Positions 17,688-25,252 of a stretch of DNA of 64,000 bases are shown one piece after another; position 1 is the stretch's first letter; the number at the start of each line of letters is the position of its first letter. A program made the translations under genes and the position numbers. Source of the DNA: Flavobacterium arcticum. GTDB lineage: Bacteria; Bacteroidota; Bacteroidia; Flavobacteriales; Flavobacteriaceae. The stretch spans positions 2,153,001-2,217,000 of the forward strand of contig NZ_CP031188.1 in NCBI RefSeq assembly GCF_003344925.1, in the 5' to 3' direction. The notes beneath the pieces were generated by a model that worked only from the letters and a program-made list of their open reading frames with translations, was not told where the DNA came from and ran no database searches.

Positions 17688-20171
17688 TTAAACATCATTT
17701 CCTTCATTTTTAAAAAATAACTCAAGAGATGCCATATCAGGTATAAGTACGCCTCTTGCTTTACTACCTTCAAACGGTCCTACTATACCAGCAGCTTCTA
17801 GCTGGTCTATAATTCTACCTGCGCGGTTGTAACCAAGTTTTAGCTTACGTTGTAGTAGCGAAGCCGAACCTTGTTGTGCTATAACAATAACCTCGGCAGC
17901 TTCTCTAAACATAGAATCTCTTTCGGAGATATCATTATCAAGATTAGTGCCACTTTCTTCACCAGAATATTCAGGTAGGAGGTAAGCGTCAGGATATGCT
18001 TTTTGAGATCCGATAAATTCGGTTATTCTTTCAACCTCAGGAGTATCTACAAAGGCACATTGAACACGTACCATGTCATTTCCGTTAGTATATAATAAAT
18101 CTCCACGACCTATTAACTGATCTGCTCCACCAGCATCTAAAATGGTTCTAGAATCTATTTTAGACATTACTCTAAATGCTAAACGTGCTGGGAAATTAGC
18201 TTTAATCATACCCGTAATAACATTAACCGACGGACGCTGTGTAGCAATGATAAGGTGTATGCCTATAGCTCTTGCAAGCTGTGCTAGTCTTGCTATTGGC
18301 ATTTCTACCTCTTTTCCTGCGGTCATTATTAAATCGGCAAACTCATCTACTACTAGTACAATATAGGGTAGAAAACGATGCCCATTTTCTGGGTTTAATT
18401 TACGTTGTCTAAATTTATCATTATATTCTTTAATATTTCGCACCATTGCATCCTTTAGTAGGTTATAACGGTTATCCATTTCAATACAAAGAGAGTTTAA
18501 TGTATTAATAACTTTAGTGTTATCTGTTATAATAGCATCGCCATCATCAGGTAATTTTGCTAAGTAGTGTCTCTCTATTTTATTAAATAGTGTTAGCTCT
18601 ACCTTCTTAGGGTCAACTAATACAAATTTTACTTCGGCAGGATGTTTTTTGTATAGTAATGATGTAAGTACAGCATTTAGTCCTACCGATTTACCTTGCC
18701 CCGTAGCACCTGCCATTAACAAGTGAGGCATTTTGGCAAGGTCAACCACAAAGGTTTCGTTAGATATGGTTTTACCTAATGCAATAGGTAGTTCCATTTC
18801 GGCATTCTGGAATTTTGGCGAAGCAATAACGCTTCTCATAGAAACCATAGTTGGCTTCTTGTTTGGTACTTCTATACCAATAGTTCCTTTTCCAGGAATA
18901 GGTGCAATAATACGAATACCCAGTGCCGATAATGACAAGGCAATATCATCTTCTAGGTTTTTAATTTTTGATATTCTTATACCAGCTTCGGGTACTATTT
19001 CATATAGTGTTACAGTAGGACCTACGGTAGCTTTTATTTGAGCAATATCAATTTTATAATTGCGTAATGTTTCTACAATACGGTTTTTATTTTCTTCAAG
19101 CTCTTCTTGGTTAATGGTTATACCGCCTGATGAGTAGTCTTTTAATAATTCTATAGACGGAAATTGGTAATTAGAAAGATCTAGCGTAGGGTCAAACTCT
19201 CCAAAGTCTTTAACCAGTTTATCAGAAAGATTTTCTTTTACAGTTTCTTCTTCTGTCGATTTTTCTATTACAAAATCTTCAGTAATAGGTTCTTCAGTTT
19301 CTGTATTTAATTCAGTTTCTTTAGGTTTTGTATCTAGTGTAATTTCAGATGAATGTGATATAGTAGGTTTTAAATCCTCTTTATTTATTTCAAACTGCGA
19401 TGGTTTTATAGTAAGTTCCATTTTTTCAAACCCATCCTCCTCATTATCTTCAATATTAGATGTAGGAGTTGTTGATTCACTTTCATTTGATGAGATAGGT
19501 GTTTCGTTCACAGGCACAGTATTATTATCAGCAACTATATCATCGGTATCTTTTATAGTAGCTTCTTGTACTTCGCGTTGTTTTCTTTCAAAAAGTGATT
19601 TTATTACATCGGGTGAAATCTTCACTCTGAATAATAAGAAAACAAACAGTCCAAAAATAAGTACTAATATAGTACCTGTTTTACCAAGATAATCTTGCAT
19701 AAAAAGGTTTATTTCATAACCAATAATACCTCCTAATTCAGGAAGATACTGATTGAAAAAACCGAATAGCACCGATACTATAATAGTAAGGAAAAGATCC
19801 CAAAAAAGTGTTTTTTTAAGTTTACTAGTAGGCAAGTCTATAACGAGATATGCTCCTAACAAGAAAAAAAAGCGTATTATTATAAATGATGCTATACCAA
19901 AACCATTATATAAAAATACATAGGCAAGATAAGCCCCAAATTTTCCTAGCCAGTTGTGTACAGCTTCACTACGTTCTCCAAACTTATAAAGTGCACTTTG
20001 GTCATATTCACCATACAGGAAATAAGATACAAATGATAGAAGTAGTGCTATAGCGAATAAGAAAAATAGGACACCTGTTAATACCTTATTTCTACGCGAT
20101 AAGGTCCATTTCTTCTTATCATTAATGGGTTTAGCCTCTTTTTTAGAAGTATCTTGTTTCTTTTTTGCCAT
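17688..20171 (-). CDS. ftsK: DNA translocase FtsK
   Basis: 827 residues. Four N-terminal transmembrane helices (about 31-52, 85-112, 122-140 and 166-183) anchor the protein at the septum. A low-complexity Glu/Thr/Ser linker (about 200-320) follows. The RecA-like motor has Walker A AGATGQGKS at 487-495 and Walker B VVDEFADL. The last 70 residues are the winged-helix gamma domain (LLQRKLKLGYNRAGRIIDQLE) that reads KOPS-like orienting sequences. It pumps chromosome ends apart at division and activates dimer resolution. It is the third gene of a compact run after tpx and dgkA. Confidence 0.96.
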   Translation of the reverse strand: MAKKKQDTSKKEAKPINDKKKWTLSRRNKVLTGVLFFLFAIALLLSFVSYFLYGEYDQSALYKFGERSEAVHNWLGKFGAYLAYVFLYNGFGIASFIIIRFFFLLGAYLVIDLPTSKLKKTLFWDLFLTIIVSVLFGFFNQYLPELGGIIGYEINLFMQDYLGKTGTILVLIFGLFVFLLFRVKISPDVIKSLFERKQREVQEATIKDTDDIVADNNTVPVNETPISSNESESTTPTSNIEDNEEDGFEKMELTIKPSQFEINKEDLKPTISHSSEITLDTKPKETELNTETEEPITEDFVIEKSTEEETVKENLSDKLVKDFGEFDPTLDLSNYQFPSIELLKDYSSGGITINQEELEENKNRIVETLRNYKIDIAQIKATVGPTVTLYEIVPEAGIRISKIKNLEDDIALSLSALGIRIIAPIPGKGTIGIEVPNKKPTMVSMRSVIASPKFQNAEMELPIALGKTISNETFVVDLAKMPHLLMAGATGQGKSVGLNAVLTSLLYKKHPAEVKFVLVDPKKVELTLFNKIERHYLAKLPDDGDAIITDNTKVINTLNSLCIEMDNRYNLLKDAMVRNIKEYNDKFRQRKLNPENGHRFLPYIVLVVDEFADLIMTAGKEVEMPIARLAQLARAIGIHLIIATQRPSVNVITGMIKANFPARLAFRVMSKIDSRTILDAGGADQLIGRGDLLYTNGNDMVRVQCAFVDTPEVERITEFIGSQKAYPDAYLLPEYSGEESGTNLDNDISERDSMFREAAEVIVIAQQGSASLLQRKLKLGYNRAGRIIDQLEAAGIVGPFEGSKARGVLIPDMASLELFFKNEGNDV

Positions 20172-20199
20172 TTAGGGAACTGTCTTTAAATATAAAATA

Positions 20200-20583
20200 T
20201 CAATTTAGTTGAAAAAGTAGGTAAACTTTAGGGTAATAAATAATAGCACCTATGGTTAACGCTGTGAGTGCTGCAAAAAAAACAGCACCCGCAGCAATAT
20301 CTTTTATAAAACCTATTCGTTCATGGTACTGCGGATGTATAAAATCAGCAATTTTTTCGATAGCGGTATTTACACCTTCTATACCTAATACTAAGCCTAT
20401 GGCTAAGGTTTGTATAAGCCACTCTGTATGCGATATCTTAAAAAAAAAGCCAGCCATAGTTACCAGTATGCCTACTGCAAACTGTACCATAATACTATGC
20501 TCTGTAGTAACTAATTTATATGCACCTTTAGCAGCATATACTACACTTTTTAATCTACCTTTTACAAACCTGTTGTCTTTCAT
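20200..20583 (-). CDS. dgkA: diacylglycerol kinase family membrane protein
   Basis: 127 residues with three transmembrane helices. The DgkA signature EGVNTAIEKIADF followed by KDIAAGAVF carries the conserved Glu, Asn, Asp and Lys used for ATP and lipid. Bacterial DgkA enzymes phosphorylate diacylglycerol or undecaprenol in the inner membrane. In the Gram-positive-like short branch the substrate is undecaprenol, and which applies here is open. It starts 3 nt after the tpx stop and ends 28 nt before ftsK. Confidence 0.9.
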   Translation of the reverse strand: MKDNRFVKGRLKSVVYAAKGAYKLVTTEHSIMVQFAVGILVTMAGFFFKISHTEWLIQTLAIGLVLGIEGVNTAIEKIADFIHPQYHERIGFIKDIAAGAVFFAALTALTIGAIIYYPKVYLLFQLN

Positions 20584-20586
20584 ATA

Positions 20587-21084
20587 TTATAAAACTGCTA
20601 AGGCACTTTCATAGTTAGGTTCGTCTTTTATATCTGCAACCTGTTCTGTATAAATAATATTACCCTCTTCGTTTATAACTACTACAGCTCTAGAGTGTAG
20701 TCCTGCTAGTGGTCCTGTTATAACAGTGAGTCCGTAGCTATCTCCAAAACTACCATCTTTAAAATCAGAAAGCGAAATTACATTTTCTAATCCTTCAGCT
20801 CCACAAAAACGTGCCTGAGCAAAAGGTAAATCGCGCGATATACATAATACTTTTGTATTTTCTAATTTAGATGCTTCTTCATTAAATTTTCTTACCGATG
20901 CAGCACATGTTCCTGTATCTACACTAGGAAATATGTTAAGTACTACTTTGCTACCTTCAAAATCTGCAAGCGTTGCATTGCTAAGGTCGCCTTTTACAAG
21001 ATTAAAATTCGGTGCTTTAGTATTTTTTTGGGGTAAGTTGCCCGATGTTTTTACAGGGTTTCCTCCTAAATTGATATCTGCCAT
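20587..21084 (-). CDS. tpx: thiol peroxidase (atypical 2-Cys peroxiredoxin Tpx)
   Basis: 165 residues, the standard Tpx length. The peroxidatic cysteine is Cys60 in DTGTCAASVR and the resolving cysteine is Cys94 in ARFCGAEG, spaced as in Escherichia coli Tpx (Cys61/Cys95). It reduces hydrogen peroxide and alkyl hydroperoxides with thioredoxin. It is the first gene of the cluster tpx-dgkA-ftsK-lolA-like-lptF/G-like-ribBA. A -7 box is at 21105-21112, and a palindromic element shared with the peroxiredoxin operon is 48 nt upstream of the ATG. Confidence 0.97.
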   Translation of the reverse strand: MADINLGGNPVKTSGNLPQKNTKAPNFNLVKGDLSNATLADFEGSKVVLNIFPSVDTGTCAASVRKFNEEASKLENTKVLCISRDLPFAQARFCGAEGLENVISLSDFKDGSFGDSYGLTVITGPLAGLHSRAVVVINEEGNIIYTEQVADIKDEPNYESALAVL

Positions 21085-21104
21085 TTTGTATATTTTTAAG
21101 TAAA

Positions 21105-21112
21105 CAAAAGTA
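21105..21112 (-). promoter_or_regulatory. -7 promoter box of tpx
   Basis: TACTTTTG on the minus strand, 20 nt ahead of ATG 21084. The -33 region would overlap the palindromic element at 21132-21146. Confidence 0.5.
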
Positions 21113-21131
21113 ACAAATTATATTGTATGCT

Positions 21132-21146
21132 GTAGAGTATCTCATT
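21132..21146. promoter_or_regulatory. candidate peroxide-response operator upstream of tpx
   Basis: On the minus strand this 15-mer matches the element at 22563-22577 in 12 of 15 positions, with the core GAGATACTCTA identical. It lies where the tpx -33 region should be. Sharing between two peroxidase operons and resemblance to an OxyR half-site (ATAG-N7-CTAT) suggest oxidative control. This is an inference. Confidence 0.45.
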
Positions 21147-21198
21147 TACTTTTATAGTTGTATCATTTCTAGAGGTAAACTCTATTATATTTATAAAA

Positions 21199-21231
21199 AA
21201 AAGGTGCTCCCGTTATCGAAAGCACCTTTTT
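21199..21231 (-). terminator. terminator of the peroxiredoxin-thioredoxin operon
   Basis: Stem 21199-21208 with 21221-21230, 12-nt loop, flanked by A and T runs. It is 20 nt past the stop of the last gene. Confidence 0.8.
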
Positions 21232-21250
21232 TAACCTAATTATGAAAAAT

Positions 21251-21511
21251 CTAATTTTTGTCTATTGCGCCAAGTACACGCTGCATAAAACTATTTACTG
21301 CGTCCTTTTTGCTCATACCGTCTTTAATCATCTTATTTACCTCGAGTGCACCATACATATTAGATATTAATTCTCCAATAACATCTAATTCTTCATCTTT
21401 TAAAGATGGAACTTCTGTAAGTGCTTCTAGTACTTCCAAGGTTTCTACTATATAGTCTTGGTCGTTTTGCTCTATAAACTCGTTTAAGTGCTTAATTACT
21501 GGTAACTTCAT
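21251..21511 (-). CDS. small conserved flavobacterial protein (DUF6952-like) in a redox operon
   Basis: 86 residues, mostly helical and acidic (starting MKLPVIKHLNEFIEQ, with SLKDEELDVIGELISNMYGA). I associate it with a small flavobacterial family (probably DUF6952) of unknown function. It has no Cys, signal peptide or membrane segment. Its first 20 nt overlap the thioredoxin gene's 3' end, so it is the third cistron after peroxiredoxin and thioredoxin and likely works with them. Function not assigned. Confidence 0.8.
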   Translation of the reverse strand: MKLPVIKHLNEFIEQNDQDYIVETLEVLEALTEVPSLKDEELDVIGELISNMYGALEVNKMIKDGMSKKDAVNSFMQRVLGAIDKN

Positions 21512-21806
21512 TGACTAAATCGGTTAAAATTTCAAGTTTGTTTGTTTGTACTTGGTTTACCAAGCTACCATTTTTAAAAGTAGCAAAAGTAGGTAGGTTA
21601 TCTACATTAGCTAATTTTCTAGACTCTGGAAAATTTTCAGCATCAGCGATAACAAATGTTACATTTTCATTCTCTCCTGCTATTCTTTTAAATTTTGGTT
21701 TCATTATCCTACAGTTACCACACCATCCGGCAGAGTATTGTACTACTACCACATCTTCTCCGGCAACGATATCTGCAAGATTGTCTTTATCAAGTTCCTG
21801 TAACAT
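21492..21806 (-). CDS. thioredoxin family protein
   Basis: 104 residues with the active site WCGNC (Cys29/Cys32). The variant CGNC replaces the usual CGPC. The cis-proline is in NLPTFATF. It is a cytoplasmic disulfide reductase, and its place 18 nt after the peroxiredoxin gene suggests it is the dedicated electron donor of that enzyme. The Gly-Asn pair between the cysteines would change redox potential compared with standard thioredoxin. Confidence 0.93.
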   Translation of the reverse strand: MLQELDKDNLADIVAGEDVVVVQYSAGWCGNCRIMKPKFKRIAGENENVTFVIADAENFPESRKLANVDNLPTFATFKNGSLVNQVQTNKLEILTDLVNEVTSN

Positions 21807-21824
21807 AGTATTTATTTTTAGTTA

Positions 21825-22463
21825 TTAGTTTTGGCTTAGGTAAGAAGCAACACCTTTTCTGTCGGCAGTCATAGCATCTTTACCTTCTTCCCAGTTTGCA
21901 GGGCATACTTCACCTTTTTCTTGTACGTGAGTATAAGCATCTATAAGGCGTAGGTATTCATTTACATTTCTACCAAGTGGCATATCGTTTACACTTTCGT
22001 GGAAAATTTTACCTGTTTCATCTACAAGATAAGTAGCACGATAAGTAACATTAGAACCTGAAATGATAACAGAATCATTATCTTCATCATAGCTAGATGA
22101 TTCGATGTCAAGAATACCCAAAATATTAGATAAGTTTCTTGTAGTATCTGCTAGTATAGGATAAGTAACACCTTCTATACCACCGTTATCTTTTGCAGTG
22201 TTTAACCATGCAAAGTGCACTTCGTTAGTATCGCAAGATGCACCAACTACCATAGTATTTCTTTTTTCAAACTCACCTAAAGCAGCTTGAAAAGCATGTA
22301 ATTCTGTAGGGCATACAAAAGTAAAATCTTTAGGATACCAAAATAATAATACTTTCTTGTTATTGTTTACAGCTTCTTCAAAAATGTTAATTGAAAGATT
22401 ATCTCCCATTTCAGAGATAGCGTCTACGGCAATGTTTGGGAATTTTTTTCCTACTAATGACAT
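21825..22463 (-). CDS. typical 2-Cys peroxiredoxin (AhpC/Prx1 family)
   Basis: 212 residues. The peroxidatic Cys51 is in FTFVCPTE and the resolving Cys187 is in GEVCPANW. It reduces peroxides in the cytoplasm as an obligate dimer or decamer, recycled by thioredoxin, which is encoded next. A long acidic insertion (SSSYDEDNDS, about 122-131) precedes the dimer region. The promoter box is at 22502-22509. It overlaps an inverted repeat, with a second palindrome 54 bp further up. Confidence 0.95.
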   Translation of the reverse strand: MSLVGKKFPNIAVDAISEMGDNLSINIFEEAVNNNKKVLLFWYPKDFTFVCPTELHAFQAALGEFEKRNTMVVGASCDTNEVHFAWLNTAKDNGGIEGVTYPILADTTRNLSNILGILDIESSSYDEDNDSVIISGSNVTYRATYLVDETGKIFHESVNDMPLGRNVNEYLRLIDAYTHVQEKGEVCPANWEEGKDAMTADRKGVASYLSQN

Positions 22464-22501
22464 GTGTATAATTTTTAAGATTATTGATTTTTTCTACATG
22501 A

Positions 22502-22509
22502 CAAATATA
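22502..22509 (-). promoter_or_regulatory. -7 promoter box of the peroxiredoxin operon
   Basis: TATATTTG on the minus strand, 38 nt ahead of ATG 22463. Confidence 0.6.
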
Positions 22510-22526
22510 GTAACAATGATTACTAT
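22507..22526. promoter_or_regulatory. inverted repeat overlapping the peroxiredoxin promoter
   Basis: Perfect 7-bp arms (ATAGTAA and TTACTAT) with a 6-nt spacer, overlapping the upstream edge of the -7 box. A repressor bound here would block initiation. Confidence 0.4.
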
Positions 22527-22562
22527 ATGTAAATGATTTTTATCACATTTACCTATCTATCT

Positions 22563-22577
22563 ATAGAGATACTCTAT
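22563..22577. promoter_or_regulatory. candidate OxyR-type half-operator upstream of peroxiredoxin
   Basis: ATAG-N7-CTAT dyad (ATAGAG-ATA-CTCTAT), 54 bp upstream of the -7 box, a position suited to an activator. The core recurs upstream of tpx at 21132-21146. A second full half-site at exact spacing is not present. Confidence 0.45.
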
Positions 22578-22693
22578 ACTAATTAAGTTAAACAATAAAT
22601 TTTAGAAATATAATATTTTTCTGAAATTTTTTAATGAAGGTGCTGTATATAGGTAATAATGAGATATAATAAATAAATGCTAATTATTTACCT

Positions 22694-22701
22694 TATTTTT
22701 G
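22694..22701 (+). promoter_or_regulatory. -7 promoter box of the THUMP methyltransferase gene
   Basis: TATTTTTG on the plus strand, 22 nt ahead of ATG 22724. Confidence 0.5.
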
Positions 22702-22723
22702 CAGAGAATCTTGAAAAGACAGA

Positions 22724-23893
22724 ATGGAAAATTTTAAAATGGTAGCCAAAACCTTATTTGGTTTTGAAGAAATACTTGCAAAAGAATTACAAATACTAGG
22801 CGCACAGGATATAGAGCAGGGGGTAAGAATGGTAAGCTTTAAAGGCGATAAAGGCTTTATGTATAAAGCTAATCTTGCATTGCGTACTGCACTAAAAATA
22901 TTAAAACCTATCTATTTTTTTAGAGCGTATAACGAAAGTAGCTTATATAAAGGTATACAAGGTATAGACTGGTCTGAATATATAAATGAAAATCAGTCAT
23001 TTGTGGTAGATGTTACCTTACATTCTGACCATTTTAACCATTCGCAATTTGTAGCTTTAAAAACTAAAGATGCTATTGTAGACCAGTTTAGAGATAAATT
23101 TGGAAAACGCCCAGATATTGATAAAGATTTTCCAGACTTACGAATCAATGTACATATTTATAATGATCAATGCTCTGTAGCGCTAGATACCTCTGGTAAC
23201 TCGCTACACCAAAGAGGATATCGTACAGCTACTAATATAGCTCCTATTAATGAAGTGCTTGCTGCAGGTATGCTATTACTAAGTGGTTGGGATGGACAAG
23301 GCGATTTCCTAGACCCAATGTGTGGTAGTGGAACGATACTTGCCGAAGCGGCTATGATAGCTTGTAATATACCTCCAAACTTAAATCGTAAAGAATTTGC
23401 TTTTGAAAAATGGAGCGATTGGGATAACGATCTTTTTGATGATATTATCGACTCGTTAATGAAAAAAGTGCGTGAGTTTCATTATACCATTAAAGGCTAT
23501 GATAAAGCACCATCGGCAGTAGAGAAAGCAAAAGATAATATTAAAAATGCCAATCTAGATGAGTATGTTACTATAAGTCGTGAGAACTTTTTTGAAACAG
23601 ATAAAGAAAGTCAAGGACCATTGCATATGGTTTTTAACCCCCCATACGGTGAAAGGCTTGATGTAGATATGGAACGTTTTTATCGTGAAATAGGCGATAC
23701 ATTAAAGCAAGGTTACCCAGGTACTAATGCATGGTTTATAACCGCTAATCTAGAAGCCCTAAAATATGTAGGGTTACGACCTTCGCGAAAAATAAAGCTA
23801 TTTAACGGTAAGCTAGAAGCCAGATTGGTTAAATATGAAATGTATGAAGGTAGTAAGCGAACAAAGTTTCAACAACAACAGGAACAAGATTAA
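22724..23893 (+). CDS. THUMP-domain rRNA (guanine-N2) methyltransferase, RlmL N-half type
   Basis: 389 residues. An N-terminal ferredoxin-like and THUMP RNA-binding region (about 1-160) is followed by a Rossmann methyltransferase with LDPMCGSGT (196-204, SAM binding) and NPPYGERL (305-312, the guanine-N2 catalytic motif). This corresponds to the RlmL half of the E. coli RlmKL fusion, which methylates G2445 of 23S rRNA. The RlmK half is absent. Substrate position is by family. It has its own promoter and is followed 42 nt later by a small membrane gene. Confidence 0.92.
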   Translation: MENFKMVAKTLFGFEEILAKELQILGAQDIEQGVRMVSFKGDKGFMYKANLALRTALKILKPIYFFRAYNESSLYKGIQGIDWSEYINENQSFVVDVTLHSDHFNHSQFVALKTKDAIVDQFRDKFGKRPDIDKDFPDLRINVHIYNDQCSVALDTSGNSLHQRGYRTATNIAPINEVLAAGMLLLSGWDGQGDFLDPMCGSGTILAEAAMIACNIPPNLNRKEFAFEKWSDWDNDLFDDIIDSLMKKVREFHYTIKGYDKAPSAVEKAKDNIKNANLDEYVTISRENFFETDKESQGPLHMVFNPPYGERLDVDMERFYREIGDTLKQGYPGTNAWFITANLEALKYVGLRPSRKIKLFNGKLEARLVKYEMYEGSKRTKFQQQQEQD

Positions 23894-23935
23894 TAAATAA
23901 ATATAGGTAGTTACCTATATTACAAAATATGCATT

Positions 23936-24169
23936 ATGAATAAAAAAGTAAAATCAATTTTATATAACCTTGCGGGTTATGCTCCTTTCTTTATTATAGT
24001 ATATCTTTTAACTGCTCAGTATACAGAGTTAACAGGGATTATGGTTCCTGTAACTGCTGCTGTAGTTGCTACTATACTTGCACCAAAATTTCAGGTAGTG
24101 AAATTTCAAGGAGAAGATAAAATATTTATGAAATGGCTTTTTACTAAAGGAGTAAAAGAGGTTAAATAA
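23936..24169 (+). CDS. small two-helix membrane protein
   Basis: 77 residues with two hydrophobic helices (about 8-27 and 33-50) and a Lys-rich C-terminus, so probably an inner-membrane hairpin. No domain recognised. It follows the methyltransferase gene closely and ends at a strong terminator, so the two may form an operon. Confidence 0.7.
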   Translation: MNKKVKSILYNLAGYAPFFIIVYLLTAQYTELTGIMVPVTAAVVATILAPKFQVVKFQGEDKIFMKWLFTKGVKEVK

Positions 24170-24170
24170 A

Positions 24171-24199
24171 AAAGAGGGAATTACTATAATTCCCTCTTT
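24171..24199 (+). terminator. terminator after the small membrane gene
   Basis: 12-bp perfect stem (24171-24182 with 24188-24199), 5-nt loop, then a T-rich tract. Confidence 0.85.
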
Positions 24200-24226
24200 T
24201 ATTTTTAACTAACTCGAAAAAAATGG

Positions 24227-24403
24227 TTATGCTGCCATTTTGTACTTTTGATAAAAGTAAATAGGAAGATAACCGAAGTTTAATAGCATAAAGCCTATTA
24301 CCATTAATAAGCTTGCCATTGGCCAATGCATAATTTTAAACATAATACCTGTACTTAGTGTAAAGAAGGTAATGAATCCTAATAAATAAACTGTTCGTTT
24401 CAT
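24227..24403 (-). CDS. 58-residue GldL-like membrane hairpin protein
   Basis: ATG at 24403 and TAA at 24227-24229 give 58 residues with two transmembrane helices separated by FKIMHWPMAS. The same ten residues, in the same helix-turn-helix setting, end the upstream protein (24428-24859). The motif resembles FKILHWPGA in the first transmembrane hairpin of GldL, the gliding/T9SS motor membrane protein. It lies 24 nt after the upstream gene on the same strand, so it is probably the third cistron of the PadR module and a duplicated hairpin. Function unknown. Confidence 0.75.
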   Translation of the reverse strand: MKRTVYLLGFITFFTLSTGIMFKIMHWPMASLLMVIGFMLLNFGYLPIYFYQKYKMAA

Positions 24404-24427
24404 GATATGATTGATTTTAATTAATGA

Positions 24428-24859
24428 TTATTCGTATAGTTTTATTTCTGATGATTTATAACGATGGTAAAAGAAAGCAGGAAAAAATAATAAGATTAGT
24501 ACAATAAAACCGAGAGCTAGAAGAATACTAGCCATTGGCCAATGCATGATCTTAAAGAGTGATCCCAAAGCTATTAATGTAGCCGAAATATAAGCACTAA
24601 TGTAAACCAGCTTTTGTCTTCTTTTACTTTTTTGCATAGTAGTTAAAGTATAAGTTTCACGCTGTATGGTATGTATGGCATGATGACCGCCAAATGTTTG
24701 TAAACTATTTTGATAAGCAGTTTCAAAATCTGTATAATTACCCGTTTCTATTTGAGTGCATATATGATCTAGTAAGTCCTCTTTAAGCTCACCAGAAGTT
24801 ATTCCATAAAATTCAAGATTGGTAGCTATATATTCAATTTGTTCTTCACTTACTATCAT
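24428..24859 (-). CDS. membrane protein with soluble N-domain and GldL-like hairpin, PadR partner
   Basis: 143 residues. Residues 1-75 are soluble and acidic, with a pattern (ELKEDLLDHICTQIE, then an ISLQTFGG-type helix pair) like the N-terminal domain of membrane proteins that follow PadR regulators in other phyla. Two helices (about 85-105 and 108-132) flank FKIMHWPMAS. The ATG overlaps the padR stop by 4 nt (ATGA), so the two are coupled. I infer a membrane sensor or target controlled by PadR. Function unknown. Confidence 0.8.
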   Translation of the reverse strand: MIVSEEQIEYIATNLEFYGITSGELKEDLLDHICTQIETGNYTDFETAYQNSLQTFGGHHAIHTIQRETYTLTTMQKSKRRQKLVYISAYISATLIALGSLFKIMHWPMASILLALGFIVLILLFFPAFFYHRYKSSEIKLYE

Positions 24860-25194
24860 CTGACTAGTTTTTTTTCGTTAAAAATTAGCGAAAGAGTCGC
24901 TATAAAATCATTCAGTTCATTGGTAATCTCCATTGCTACCTTTTTGCCAGACTCTGTAATTTTATAATATTTGCGTACCCTTTTACCTATATAAATTTTC
25001 TCTGTATCAAGTACTTTATCAGCTTCCATTTTATGAAGTATAGGATAAAGTGCACCTTCGGATATATCAATTTTTCCTTTAGTGAGTTCTTTTACCTTTT
25101 GGGTAATTTCATAACCATACATTTTATCGCTCTCGCTAATGAGCTTTAAAATTATAGGTTGTAGCGTTCCTTTTGTTAGTTCTTTATTATACAT
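24856..25194 (-). CDS. PadR family transcriptional regulator
   Basis: 112 residues from ATG 25194, starting MYNKELTKGTLQPIIL. It has the PadR winged helix: DKMYGYEITQKV, then ISEGALYPILHKME (recognition helix and wing), RKYYKIT, and a short C-terminal dimer helix. A longer frame from 25224 is rejected because it would start inside the palindrome and upstream of the promoter box. PadR proteins are usually autorepressors. The 31-bp palindrome at 25214-25244 upstream is the obvious operator. The -7 box lies only 4 nt from the ATG. Confidence 0.92.
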   Translation of the reverse strand: MYNKELTKGTLQPIILKLISESDKMYGYEITQKVKELTKGKIDISEGALYPILHKMEADKVLDTEKIYIGKRVRKYYKITESGKKVAMEITNELNDFIATLSLIFNEKKLVR

Positions 25195-25198
25195 AGTA

Positions 25199-25206
25199 CA
25201 AATATA
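25199..25206 (-). promoter_or_regulatory. -7 promoter box of the padR module
   Basis: TATATTTG on the minus strand, 4 nt before ATG 25194. With the spacing seen at rnpB, transcription would begin on the ATG itself. Confidence 0.5.
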
Positions 25207-25213
25207 CATTTTT

Positions 25214-25244
25214 ATATAATACATTTTATTAAAATGTATTATAT
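25214..25244. promoter_or_regulatory. 31-bp palindrome, candidate PadR operator
   Basis: Perfect 15-bp arms (25214-25228 and 25230-25244) around a single base, containing ATACAT and ATGTAT. It lies just upstream of the -7 box and covers the -33 region, where a repressor would act. The ACAT/ATGT content fits PadR-type operators. Confidence 0.65.
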
Positions 25245-25252
25245 TTTTAAAA

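Noticed and set aside
17687..17773. Longer start of the lolA-like gene
   Set aside because: It would overlap ftsK by 86 nt and hide the signal peptide that begins at 17686.
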